Made by a program: the position numbers and the translations under genes. The notes under the pieces are model-generated. The model saw nothing but the letters and a program-made list of their open reading frames with translations. It did not search any database and was not told the origin of the DNA. From Aldrovandia affinis (taxonomy: Eukaryota > Chordata > Actinopteri > Notacanthiformes > Halosauridae): a stretch of 64,000 bases of DNA. The stretch spans positions 1-64,000 of the forward strand of contig JAINUG010000175.1 of assembly GCA_029706075.1 (NCBI GenBank), read 5' to 3'. Of the stretch, positions 22,093-33,206 are shown piece by piece (position 1 is the stretch's first letter; the number at the start of each line of letters is the position of its first letter).

Positions 22093-23113
22093 TGTGACGG
22101 GTACGTGAGGGTTGGACCCGAAATGCACGACTCAGACAAAATGACATAAAATAAAGACCCGCAAGGGCTTTATTAGAGGATTGTTCAGGAGACGTAGTCA
22201 AAACAAAAGCAAAGTCTGATAACCGAAAAATCAAGCCAATAACCAAAATACAGTACCGAGGAGAAGGCAGTCTCGAACTCGGTAAACCATGCAAAGAATC
22301 AAAATAAACCAGAGTAGCTGTCAGCGGGGCAGAGGTACAGGAGGACGGTAGGCAGGCTCGTAGTCAGGGACGGTGCAAGAGTCAAGACCGAAGTCTGCTC
22401 CGCGGGGCAAAGGCACAAAAGACAGCAGGCAAAAACTCGTGGTCTAAACAGGCAGTGGTAACAAAACGGCAGGCAGTAACAATGGTCAGAAAACAGGCTT
22501 GGATCGTAACAAAGAAATCAGACTTGGGTTATGCTCAAAGGTGCTATAGAGATATAGGCAACAATTTCGCAAGGACGTGACAAAAACACTGAGCTTATAT
22601 GGAGGTGTAGACAGGTGCAGACACTTAGCTTGAGAACAGAGCGAAACAGAAAACAGCTGAGGAGAGCATGACAAGGTAACAAGATAATTAGTCGTTGTTA
22701 GTAATTATCCTATCCTGACCTAGCGTTAGTAGATTAGTAAATTGACATGAACTAGAAACGAAAGGAAACATGAATACACATGGTTAGTGAGTTAGTAATG
22801 AGTACATCTCCAGCACGTTGGCAATTAGAGTTACTAAATTGCCAATCGTGCTAGCAGAAACAATAAACCTATCTAATCATTAGTAAATTAGTCAATTAGT
22901 AAATCAGACAAGGAGGGGAAACAATAAGGAAACGTAAGTGACAGCAAGAGAGAGAGAAAGCATGAACGCAAGATTTGCGGAAACAACATGAAAACGTGTA
23001 TGCTTTAACTATGAACAGAAACGTAACATGAAAACAGAATCAAGACATGACATGAAATTAAACGTGACATGAATGAAACATAAAACATGGCATGAATACG
23101 TGGAACCGTGACA
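22093..23113 (-). repeat. 5' LTR of the nested chromovirus
   Basis: 1021 bp. It differs from the other LTR by one extra base there, a 7-bp length difference near 22420, and one GA unit near 22950. It drives transcription to the left. U3 is 23113 to about 22571; R/U5 follow. Confidence 0.95.
22560..22602 (-). promoter_or_regulatory. TATA box and predicted start site in the chromovirus 5' LTR
   Basis: Minus-strand CATATAAG (TATAAG from 22599 to 22594). The base at 22570 is 29 nt downstream of the first T, a normal start distance, and opens GCGAAATTGTT, the 11-mer complementary to the primer-binding site. The same pair occurs in the other LTR at 17281 and 17252. Confidence 0.7.
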
Positions 23114-23117
23114 GCCT

Positions 23118-24647
23118 GTTTTGTTTCCCTTTTCTCTTCATATGAGAATTTCCAATATCTGCTTTTCTTCTCTCGCTCCTCAACTTCAGGGAAGGAGATG
23201 TACTCACCACTTCAGGAGGGGGTTGGGTGGTCCACCAGGCCTCTGCGATTGCTAAGAGGCTTTCCTCCACGCTATGGTCCCACCATAACTCCTCGTCCGC
23301 AAACTGCTCCTCCAGTTCCCCTCCAGGGTCCGGCAGGCTGAGGGGGACTGAGGACCATCGCTCCCACTTCGATTCCCCCATCTGGTCATCTCCTGTCAGC
23401 TCCACTGGCTGCGAGATCTCCACCTGGGTACTAGAATCTTTCATGACCGGAACACATTTTACATATTGAAGTTCCTCACTCACCTCTTCCAGTCGCCTTT
23501 GCAGATCAAGCAGAGTTGTGGTTTGAATTTTTAAAACCTCGCAACAAGATTTCTCTATGGCCCGCTGCTGGGCTTCTTTTTGGTCCAGCCTCTCAGCTAA
23601 GACCTGCACTTCCTCTCGCAGTAGAGGGAGCTCTTCAAGCTGCCTTGCTTGTTCTTGTAGTTGGGTCCTCACCTCTTGCAGCTGAGCCTCCAGCTCCTGC
23701 CTTCCCTCGCTCTCCTGCTCCGCTTGGCTCCAGAGTTGCTCTGTCTCAAACGCATGGGTCTCTGCTGCTCTCCTTAGCTCTGTCTCCTTCTGCTCGAGCC
23801 TGGTCTGCACATCCAACAACGCCCTGGCCCACTCTTCTTTAGCCTTGTCCTGGGATTTCTGGATGTTCAGACACTGCAGATGCTCTTCCTCTAACATCTG
23901 GGTTAGGTTCTTCACCTCTTCTTTCAGCTCCTGTCTGTGGGCCTCCACACATCTCACCTCATTGCAAAGAGATGCCTTTTCATTCTCGAGTTCCACAGCC
24001 ATGTTCCCAATCTTCCTCAGGGAGCCGCTGTGCTCCTCCAGCAGTTGCCCCACAGCCAGCAGGTGGCGCTCCTCTGAGGTCCCCAACTCCACCTTTGCCC
24101 TGTCCAGCTCAGTCTGGGCACTCTCCAGCCTTTGGACCTCCTGGAGGGTGACTCGCCATTGGTCCTCAACAATGGTCGCCCGCTTCTGGTTCTTCACCAG
24201 GGCTTCCTTCTGGTCATGACAACATCTCTTTAGTTTTCGGATCACTTCATCCTGGTCCTTGATCACAGCTTGCCTCTCTCCCAACTCTGCCTCTAACCCA
24301 GCACACTTCTCAGCAATTCTTGCTTCACGCTGCTGTGGTTGTGGCTTACTTGGGATCTTGTGGCCCTTTTCTTTAGGGGGTACCACCAAGCAGGCATAGT
24401 CCTGGGCTACCTTCTTTGGGTCTTTTATCTCTTGTCGTCCCTTCAGGGTTCTCAACACCCTCTCCATTTCACCGATGGCCTCAGCAACGTCAGGCGCCAT
24501 TCCAGCCAAAAAGGAGCATTTGAGGGCTGGACTTGCTTGAAAGTAGACCTTGAGGGAACGTCGGTGCACTTTTGACAGGTGCTTGTGCCCCTCTGCCTCC
24601 AGCCAAGACTCCATGTCTGGATCCAGTGTCCAGTCCCCTTCCATCAT
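23118..24647 (-). CDS. Family-O ORF, N-terminal and coiled-coil part
   Basis: From the ATG at 24647, about 110 nt after the 5' LTR, the frame runs 510 residues to the Gypsy insertion. Residues 1-95 form a mixed region (GDWTLDPDMESWLEAEGHKH opening). Residues about 110-400 are a nearly continuous coiled coil rich in E, Q, K, L and R with heptad leucines (for example QLQEVRTQLQEQARQLEELP). The tail is acidic with tryptophans (FADEELWWDHSVEESLLAIA), then basic. No CCHC knuckle, protease or reverse transcriptase is present. In position it is a gag equivalent, and self-assembly through the coiled coil is a reasonable inference. I recognise no family. The frame is uninterrupted, unlike the nested element, and continues in phase at 16780. 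Confidence 0.75.
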
Positions 24648-24754
24648 CGAGTATTGCTTTCAAAAATCACAAACAAAAAAACCAAATCCTGCTCACAGTT
24701 GCACTACCTCCTCTTGCCTATATGTGATGCCCTCTGCCCGCATCCTCCACCATA

Positions 24755-25336
24755 TGTGGTGTCCCCAGGGGTTGGGCGACACTCACGGACCTTGCAGAAG
24801 GTGTAGGCAAGTTAAAGAACCCAGAGGAGGCAGTAATATGAACAAAAATGATAATTTATTCTACTAACACTTGACAACACAAAACAAAGGGTGGGGTCTT
24901 CAGGGGAATACAAACACATAAAGTCCACAATCCTTATCTCGTAGTCAAAGTCCAATCCAAGTCCAAAATCCAGTTCAGTTCCGTTATCCAGTCAGTAGTC
25001 AATCCAAAGGGGGGTCCTCAAACAATCCAATTTCATACACAAACAATCCACTCCAAAACACTCTTTCCAAATCCTGGCTAGTCAACGACTTCACAGGTTC
25101 TTACTCTCCAAACTCACACAGCAACTCCTTCACCAACACGTTCCTACTCCTCTCCCAGTGTAGTGGGAATCAACCCTTTAAATAGGCCTTGAAATGGTCT
25201 TCAGCTGGTCGTTAGTCCCGTTTGCTTGACTTCTCTCAGGTGTCACTGTGGTCTGCTGGGTAATGTAGTGTTTTGGGGCTGCCATGTGTTGTAGGCCAGG
25301 CAGCCATTTCCTAGTGCAGCCCAACGGGCTGCCACA
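24755..25336 (-). repeat. 5' LTR of the family-O element
   Basis: 582 bp, TGTGG to CCACA. On the minus strand it has a TATTTAAAGG box (about 25172-25181) and an AATAAA signal near 24854, so R would lie between them. Followed on the plus side by the AAAT duplication. Confidence 0.9.
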
Positions 25337-25460
25337 AAATTGAAATAACAATAAGAGTACCCACAATAACAAACTGGTGCTTTCACTTGAATGGTTACAC
25401 ACAATTTAACAGTTGAAAAAGCTTTTGAGTGATTTTGATGCATCTTTGCATGCCACTCAG

Positions 25461-26290
25461 GTCTATACTACCGGTCAAACATTTTAGAACACTCCAATTT
25501 TTCCATTTTTTACTGAAATTTAAGCACTTCAAATCCAGTGAATAACCTGAAATGGTACAAAGGTAAGCGGTAAACTGCCAGACGTTAAAAAAAAGTTTAG
25601 GTTACCAAAAACTGAAAAATAATGACAATTTTAGAGTTATAAAAATAGGGGTAATGGGTTAACAAATTACAGCTGTTCTGCAGCAATGGAAGTAAATTAA
25701 GCCTTGAAAGTTGGTGCAAACAATTCCTACAGGTGTCCCAACTTTTGTTGATTGCTTACAAACCCTCTGTCTGTATAAAAGCAGTGTTGGAACAGACTGT
25801 GTTACTACACCCTCTGAAGCATTATTTGGACAATATTGCATTGCAGGAAATAGTATATTGCTATTATAATGGCGAGAAAAAGGCAATTAACAAAGGAAGA
25901 CAGACAAACCATTATAACCCTTAAAAGTGAGGCTTGCCCAGGCAATGAAGCACTGCCAGTGGACTACTGAAGATTACTTATGAAGGTCTTATGAAGAAGG
26001 ACCGATGAATCAAAATTTTGAATCTTCGGTTCATTACGCAGGGTTTTTGTATGCCGTCGAGTAAGCGAAAGGATGGTTCCTCAGTGTGTGACACCAACTG
26101 TCAAACACGGAGGAGGAAGCGTGATGGTCTGGGGCTCTTTTGCTGGATCCGGCGACTTGCACAGAGTGACTGGCACCCTGAACCAAAAGGGCTACCACAG
26201 CATTTTGCAACGCCATGCAATACCCTCTGGTCTACACCTAGTTGGTCAGGGGTTCATCCTACAGCAAGATAATGACCCAAAACATACCTC
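25461..26290 (+). mobile_element. Tc1-like transposon, internally deleted and 3'-truncated
   Basis: The left TIR begins TATACTACCGGTCAAACATT and includes the GGTAAGCGGTAAACTGCCAG block. An N-terminal relic (ITLKSEACPGNEA) precedes a deletion, then the frame 26073-26290 encodes a Tc1 DDE segment: VKHGGGSVMVWGSFAGSGDL and the second aspartate in QQDNDPKHTS. The element stops there at an A-rich junction; the right TIR is missing. The same family, in antisense, supplies fragments near 46463-47335. Confidence 0.85.
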
Positions 26291-26299
26291 AGTAAAAAA

Positions 26300-27195
26300 A
26301 AAAATTGTATACATTTTTGTATACATTTTTGAATTAATTTTTGTATTGCTTTTTTTTAGGCCAATTTGGCCAAAGGGTATAATTAGCACTGCAGCACTGC
26401 AGGTGCTTTCGAGTGGAGTGCGTGCTCGCCTGCACCCTCCTAAATCGGTAGAGTCCGTCGCGCTGGTGAGACGGGTCCTACGGGTAAGTGACAGGGCGTT
26501 CCAGACGTGGAGAATACAGAAAGTCAGGGGACGACAATCGGTTGAAAAAAGTCTGCACTTGTATGCATTGCATAAATCCACAGGAACGCTGGAATGCATC
26601 ATGAATAGATTGCAATAATGAACAGTGTTTAATGTTGAATCGGATTGCTTTACAGTGTGCACTGACACACTCAGTGTGGTGCATTAGTGCAACCCCTTTC
26701 TTAGCATTCATGGAGTGGGTAAAGAAAAAGGACTGCACTTTATTTGCCCAGTTTATAAGTGGATCAGGTAGTCTGAGAGCAGCGGGCTGGCCAGACACCA
26801 CAGAAGAAGCCAGCTCGGGCAGCTTCCTTTTCTGTGGTGGAAGTGCCAAAGTCGGGACTCCGGGACTATTTACTAAGATATTAAATTGCTCCTTTATGGT
26901 TGCATAATGCTTAAAAATCTGTGGCTTGCACACAAGCGGTTCAGGGACTTTTATATGTCTATAATGATGTCTATACTAGATGTGCATACATTTGTCTTTA
27001 CTGCGGGATGGAGAGCCATGGCATGGTATTACGAGTGTAATTGGACCAGCAGCCTAAAAATGGTTCATCATTCACCCTGACTCACACTGTGTCATCACCC
27101 TAATGGAAACATTTCACATGAAAAACATCCAAAACCTTTTGTATATACTGTATGTGATCACAGGTGAATACTTTTGGAGTAAATGTGACAATATG
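26300..27195. other. Unassigned; GC-rich block near 26380-26560
   Basis: The block 26380-26560 is GC-richer than its flanks and open on the minus strand (26246-26668, with HVWNALSLTRRTRLTSATD), but I recognise no domain; the WNAL segment might be LINE-derived. The rest shows short ORFs only. Confidence 0.35.
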
Positions 27196-27198
27196 GAA

Positions 27199-27290
27199 GG
27201 CCCCTGAGTGCCGCAACCAGGAAAGGCACTTGTTCTAAGCAAGTTGCCCACTGCAGCCTGGGTTCGAGCCGGGAGTTCACTGCCTGCCAA
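27199..27290 (+). repeat. Possible tRNA-derived SINE head
   Basis: GGCCCCTGAGTGCCGCAACC resembles a degraded box A, and 27251-27270 contains GGTTCGAGCC, an exact box B. The spacing of about 50 bp fits a tRNA-like promoter. No L2 tail follows and no second copy is seen here. Confidence 0.4.
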
Positions 27291-27612
27291 CGGCTCGGTG
27301 TGTGTTCGAGTTACGGTCGACAACTTGGCGAGTTCCATCTTGGAGAAGGCGGTTCAATCTGCCTTTGTCACTGCCGGTTGCGGTGGCAAACTCACAGTAC
27401 AAGGGGGGGATAGTTGAACTAGGAGAAGGTACCAAACTGGGAGAAAGTCTGAAAGGAATCTGAAATAAATATATTTAAAAAATGTGGAAATTTGTGGTAT
27501 ACATGTGAATCACATGATTCATATGTGCAGAATTTTGTTTTGTTTTTGTAAGGGCACCTGGGTTGGAATCATGTAAAGCCCTGAGGGTCATTATTGTGTG
27601 GGAAATAGAGAA

Positions 27613-27700
27613 TGTGTCTGGCCCAGTCCAGTCCAGTTTGGCCCATTCCAGTCTAGTCCAGTCCAGTTTGGCCCAGTCCAGTTCAGTCTAGTCTAATCAG
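27613..27700. repeat. Short minisatellite of CAGTCCAGT units
   Basis: Degenerate repeats of CCAGTCCAGTTTGGCC and shorter CCAGT pieces. Confidence 0.7.
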
Positions 27701-27988
27701 ATTACAGATTATATCCCCCTGATTTAAAGCTTTACCATCTGTAATGTGTAAGTCCTGACATCTGTGGTGGGGACTTCTGTTAATTTATGCAGTATGCACC
27801 CACACACTGGGTGCTGCTCCACTATGTTGTAGATGTTATAAATATATTACTGTGTATTTTGAAAGCTGGAGATAATGGGAGCCAACGATCGGTTGTCCTC
27901 CCTCATTCCTTAAAGGCAGCGAGGCTGCAGGGAACAAACAACATTTTTCATGGTACAGTCACTATGGCTCGTCTCGCTTGCGTTTTTT

Positions 27989-27990
<2 letters not shown>

Positions 27991-28027
<37 letters not shown>
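27991..28027. repeat. TA microsatellite
   Basis: Uninterrupted TA tract. Confidence 0.9.
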
Positions 28028-28031
<4 letters not shown>

Positions 28032-28314
28032 ACGCAGCTAAATTGCTTATTTTCTGGATGACTGCTGAATGGGGAGGACTCACATAGTGGTCATGGCCCA
28101 GGTCTTCACATTTCTGATTCAGACAGCACAAGTGCATTAAGGCCACAGCTAAATAGTAGCATTGATTGATATGTGAAATCACTGTTGGATAGTACTGCTT
28201 GAATTGTAATCTGTGCTCTTTGATAAAATATTAGCTTTTCACATTTTAGCCACACTTTCTACAGCATTGCACTTTGAGATTGACTTACAGTAAAAAGTGC
28301 CTTATAAATAAAAT

Positions 28315-28317
<3 letters not shown>

Positions 28318-28348
<31 letters not shown>

Positions 28349-28374
28349 TTTATAATTATTATTTTTATTATTAT
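28318..28374. repeat. ATT microsatellite
   Basis: TTA/ATT units with two interruptions. It is followed by two roughly 46-bp copies of a GTGCAGATTGACCTTTCTC unit (28390-28465). Confidence 0.85.
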
Positions 28375-28469
28375 TCCGAAACAAAACATACTGTAAGTCA
28401 GGCCGTGCAGATTGACCTTTCTCAAAAGAACTGTAAACCAGGCGGTGCAGATTGACCTTTCTCTTTTTG

Positions 28470-29755
28470 ATCAACTCCAAAGAGAATGAAAAAATCACAG
28501 AAATGGCCAGATTAAATATGAGTTACATTTTTCCATGATCAGTTAGTGGAAATGCTTTTGAAGATCAGTAGATACATGTTAGAACTCAGTGTTTGTTCTT
28601 TCACTGTGATGGGAGCTTTGCAGCTGTACTTACCACTGTTGACAGTGCACTGTTGGACTGTTAGCAAATAAGACCATCTGAAAATGGTTGGCTAAGAATG
28701 AACTGATTTCATCTCTGGCCACTGAAAGAATTTCACTGAAAACCCTGCTCTCAACAATGTGCTTTATATCCTCCATAGAGCCACCCCAAACCGAGCAAAG
28801 GAGCATGCCAAGTTGCTTATTTTCAATGTGATACTTTGAAGAAGGGGGCAAACGGAGAGGCATACACACAAACACACGTGATACTGTTGATGTTGAGGAT
28901 GACCATGTTGAGGACACTGTTGGGATGACCATGATGGTACCGCATGCCATTTATGGCCAATATAAACATGGCAAACAAAAGCGTATATTAAACGTGTGCT
29001 AAATAACGGCCGAACAAAGGCAGAAAATTCTCCTCTTGTCCTTATTGTCACAGTGTGCTCTGAAAACATTTCTCTCTGCTTCATGGTTAGAGGCAGAAAA
29101 CGGATCTCAAATCAGTCAATAACATATTATTTTTCCACCACAGATTCTCATTTATTCTTTTTGATATTGTTAAAACAACAACCTACCCATTTTCCTTCAT
29201 TATTTTATATGTAAATAATTCTACTGCAGTTTGGCATTAATATAAAAATATCTGAGAGTTGGATGTTTAACATCATTAGTGTTTCAGCACATTTCTATTT
29301 CAGACTCATGGACATCATCATGGTGATAAACACACACGCGACATGTAGCCAATTGATTTCCTCATCTTTTAATGTCACTGTTGTTACTATCAAAGGATTG
29401 GAGGAAAAAAGAAAAACTATTAAATGACTGATCTGCTCAAAGGTACCGCAGGAAGTGAACATGGACAAATGTGTCCCTTGAGCCACTTTCAATCAAAGGA
29501 GATGAGATGATGTAGGATTCAGGGCATGGGGGCAGGCAAATAGATGGGTCTGAATTCACATTTCCACACTCATCAACCCCACTCTGACTGGGTCAACATT
29601 CATTTAGTTCCTGTTTTCGCTTTTCCATTATTGTGAGAAATGCATTTTGCACATGAGCTTTAACATAGAAGGGTATAGTGCAAACAATTTTTTTATAAAG
29701 TTGCCTCAGAATTGGTCGTATTTTGACATTTCACTTTGAGTACTGATCATGGCTA
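28470..29755. other. No recognised feature
   Basis: AT-rich sequence; open frames on both strands around 28630-29084 have no recognisable domain. Confidence 0.35.
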
Positions 29756-30521
29756 CAGGGCCGTGCACAGACATTTTGGGGGGCAGGGGCTCAAGCAAAA
29801 AAAAGGGCACTCCGACCCCACCGACACGCACTATTCCCACCCCGATGTTGTAATGAGTAATGATAAGATTCTAGATCAGCAGTCCTACTCTGACATGCTT
29901 GATACATAAGCCCCCTGAATTTGGGGTTTCAAAATTTCTTCTGTTTTCATGTTCTCTATCATTTTGTTACACTGCATATATTTTATAAATGAGACTACTG
30001 AACTACAGTTTGATTTTAGTAACATGTTTTTGAGCATCACACTGAGAGGAAAAGAAACCAGGATTATATTATATTCAAAACACACACACACACGCACCCA
30101 CGGACGCACACACACACATACACACACACGCTACTTAAACACACTGTTATATATTTGTTACATCTATGCATATGGCTGAAAAATTGATCCAGGGTCAGGG
30201 AGGTGAGAAGTATTTTGCCTTTCATTGGGGACAGGTGTATTTGCCTCTTCTAACAGCTGCTTCTTATTTCCCAATCAAAATGGATTGATTGATTGATTTA
30301 AACTTTTATTTTAACAGGGAAACACACTGCTACATGCCCAAACAATAATTTTTCGTGGATACTACTATACATTTCCCTCTTTATATTTGATAGAATTTCA
30401 ATAACAAATAAAAAATTTTTTTATACAATTAACACCAGCCAAAAAAGGGGCACTTTTTGACTCTGAGGGCAAAAGGGCAGGGGCTCAAGCCCCCCTTGGG
30501 CCATATCTGTGCATGTGCCTG
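29756..30521. mobile_element. hAT MITE, 766 bp
   Basis: Inverted ends CAGGGCCGTGCACAGAC and CAGGCACATGCACAGAT (complement of the right end), both continuing into G-rich GGGGGGC and GGGGCTCAAGC blocks. The flanks are 8-bp duplications CATGGCTA (29748-29755) and CATGGCTG (30522-30529), one mismatch, the hAT signature. No transposase is present. A CA microsatellite lies inside. Confidence 0.85.
30080..30130. repeat. CA microsatellite
   Basis: CA units with a few GCACCC and GGACG interruptions, inside the hAT MITE. Confidence 0.85.
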
Positions 30522-30532
30522 CATGGCTGCAT

Positions 30533-30630
30533 GGATTAATTTAATTAATTTAATTAATTTAATTAATTTAATTAATTTAATTAATTTAATTAATTTAATT
30601 AATTTAATTAATTTAATTAATTTAATTAAT
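30533..30630. repeat. 9-bp tandem repeat, about 11 units
   Basis: Almost perfect AATTAATTT repeat starting just after the hAT target duplication. It is open in all phases on paper (an INL tripeptide repeat), which is a composition artefact. Confidence 0.92.
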
Positions 30631-30732
30631 TGCTCCTGATGTAAAGTAGAATGTTTTACCTAACACACTATACCAAAGAAAACAAGAAATGTAATATTCA
30701 GTAATAGAAACACAGTATGATGCAATTAATAA

Positions 30733-30736
30733 TATA

Positions 30737-30768
<32 letters not shown>

Positions 30769-30773
30769 TAATA
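30733..30773. repeat. TAA microsatellite
   Basis: Mostly TAA units with TATAA variants at both ends. Confidence 0.85.
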
Positions 30774-32467
30774 AGTTGTGGTTACCTTACATCATTTTTA
30801 TCTGTGCGTAGCAATAGCAACCCAGAATGCATTCAACCTTGCGGAAACAACAGTGGGGAAACCCTCATGCCCAAGGTGCATCTCTCAGTCACTGAGACCT
30901 GGTCCTATACAGAACGTGTTCAGACGGGCATAATGGTGCATATGCTACTTGCTCAGTGAAAACTTAAATACTAACTGCATAGGAGCAACAGATAATGTGA
31001 CACTATGTAAACAAAAGAACCATTTGAAAGGCTCCGATTATAAGGACCCGATTGGAAATAACCAAATTATAAAAGTAACACACACTAGCATTTTATATAC
31101 ATTATATGTATATATTTCATATACACGCATATATAGTCTCACAGAATCATATATCGTGCTATGAATTTAACAGGCTGTTTATATATTGAATGTCATTTGT
31201 GAAGATCAGCTTAGCTTGGTTACCTTTCCACTGTTGTTCACAGCAGTGGGACATGAGAAGCTCCTGAGAGAGATCTGGGGAGTTCAAAGGTCATGGAGGG
31301 TTCATCCAGGGCTTATTGTTAAGACTGAGTACCCCCCTGTCACCCCATTGGTCAGTGAAAGGGAGATTTGGTTACCAATAGAAACTCCAGGGTGTAACCT
31401 GATATGATGTATTTACCTGTTCAGTGACATGCAGAATAAGCCAGGCATTTAGATATGGATCCGAGCAAATGCTCCTGCAAATTCCTGGAATGCAAGGGCT
31501 TAATCACATGGCAGAAGGGCAAGTGCAGAAAGATTCAGTCTTGATTGGTCAGATATATATTTAAGTTTCAAACAATTTTTAATTTTTTTAAATAATTTGA
31601 TATAAATGAGGATAGCGGCAAATCCAAATGGGGGGAATAAAAGGGGGGCAGTCATCCCTTCTTATGATGGCATGTGGAGCACTGTGCAGCTGCATTGTTT
31701 CCATGCCATTTATGTGGCTTTACAGTTTCCTGGAAAATTCTGAACTCTGCAGCATTGAGTAATAGAAATAGTTTACTATGCACGTGAGGCGGACTTCGAC
31801 ATGTGCGTGTCTGAAGCACACATGACATATGGCCCAGTGTTTACTTTCCCCTCTGATGTTACAACCATGGCCGCAACTTTGTTTATTTTTTATGATTCAA
31901 AAATGGGCAAAAAAGGGGGAGGGGGGGTCAAAAAAGATATTTCTGTGAGCAGTTGAAGAGGAAATTGACATCAAACTAACTGCCACCCAGAGGGTGAGGG
32001 ACAGAATGGTTTACTGTCACATTGCACACACTCTCCTTCCAAGAATCCAAGCTTGGCCAACACTAACACACTGGCGGAGTGTGAAATCTTTTATTTAACA
32101 GCAGGGTTTTTTTGGTGGGGGGGATATCACGTAGAGCACCTGTACTATCTGGAAAACATTTGTGTGTTTAGAAAAGACCTGGGGACCCACTGTGTACACT
32201 GTTTTTCATTTCAACCATAATTTCCAGCTCTGAATAGTAGCTTTTACTGAAGCTGTCAATAATTTGTTCTTAATTAGACACTTTTAATGTCTATTGAAAT
32301 TACAAGATTAAAGATACAAGCTGGACTAGACCATCAGACCATTCTGGGGCATATTGTGCATCGATCTTGTGCATGGGCCATAGTGTTTGTTTGAATATTT
32401 TGCAACATTTGCCTCTAAAAAGGTCAGATGGCCTGACACTAATATAATGCAATGATGTCTTAGTCCA
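30774..32467. other. No recognised feature
   Basis: Unique-looking AT-rich sequence with homopolymer G runs at about 31640 and 31920. No domain, repeat end or RNA gene recognised. Confidence 0.35.
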
Positions 32468-32472
32468 GAGGT

Positions 32473-33201
32473 TGTCACGGTTTTACCTCGTTCGGCATCT
32501 GGAGGGCGCATGGTCATGTGATGGTCTTTTATCTTGTCTGCTTGAGGAATCATTGTCATTTCCGCCGTCCTTATATGGTCTTGTGTCGGTGAGTTCTCTG
32601 ATCGCATTCAGCTGAGAGCTATCAGTGTTAATCCCATCTCTTATTTAAGGTCTCTGTTTCCCTCATGCAAACGCTTCTGTGTAAACTAATTGTTACACTC
32701 TAGCCGGTATTCTGAACTAAGGTCTAGTTTCACCACTCTGTGGTTCTCTCAGTTAAAGAGAGAAGGTACTACTTATTCATCTCTATTTAAAGGTTTAGCG
32801 TCACCACTCTGTGGTAACATTTTAGGGAGATTTATCATCTCCAAACTAAGGATTTTAAGCTCACCACTTCGGTGGTTTTCCTTTTGAGATTTATTCTTTG
32901 TTTATTGGGGCTAATTGTTATGTTTTGAGTGTCTGTTCGGTTTGTTTTTGTACTTTGTTTATTTACCATTCATTCATTCTCGCTTCTGTCACGTTCTCTT
33001 CCCCGTCTTTCATTGATCCTGTATTTTCTGTTGATTTTATTCCCGTGAAGTTTTGTTCCGGGGTTTCCTTTCTTTTCTTTTTCTTTCTATTTTTCCCCAC
33101 TCCCTATTCTGTTCGCAGACTTAGTGGCTGAGCGCTTGTGTTCAGCTTTTAGATACTCATGAGATCTGCCTGTGGCTCTTCCACCTTCGATCCACACTAC
33201 A
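32473..33201 (+). mobile_element. Solo LTR, family P, sense
   Basis: TGTCACGGTTTTACC to CACACTACA, 729 bp, flanked by GAGGT duplications (32468-32472 and 33202-33206). It is the reverse-complement relative of 8593-9304. A TATATGG box near 32572 and repeated 'TCACCAC' blocks are visible. No internal region. Confidence 0.9.
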
Positions 33202-33206
33202 GAGGT

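Noticed and set aside
23845-24219. Plus-strand serine-rich open frames opposite the family-O ORF, also 23516-23842
   Set aside because: Mirror frames of the coiled-coil ORF: E, Q and L codons on the minus strand read as S, C and L on the plus strand. Without an independent start context or domain they are shadows.
30457-30639. Open frame encoding a repeated INL tripeptide
   Set aside because: It is just the 9-bp AATTAATTT tandem repeat read in phase; no gene signals.
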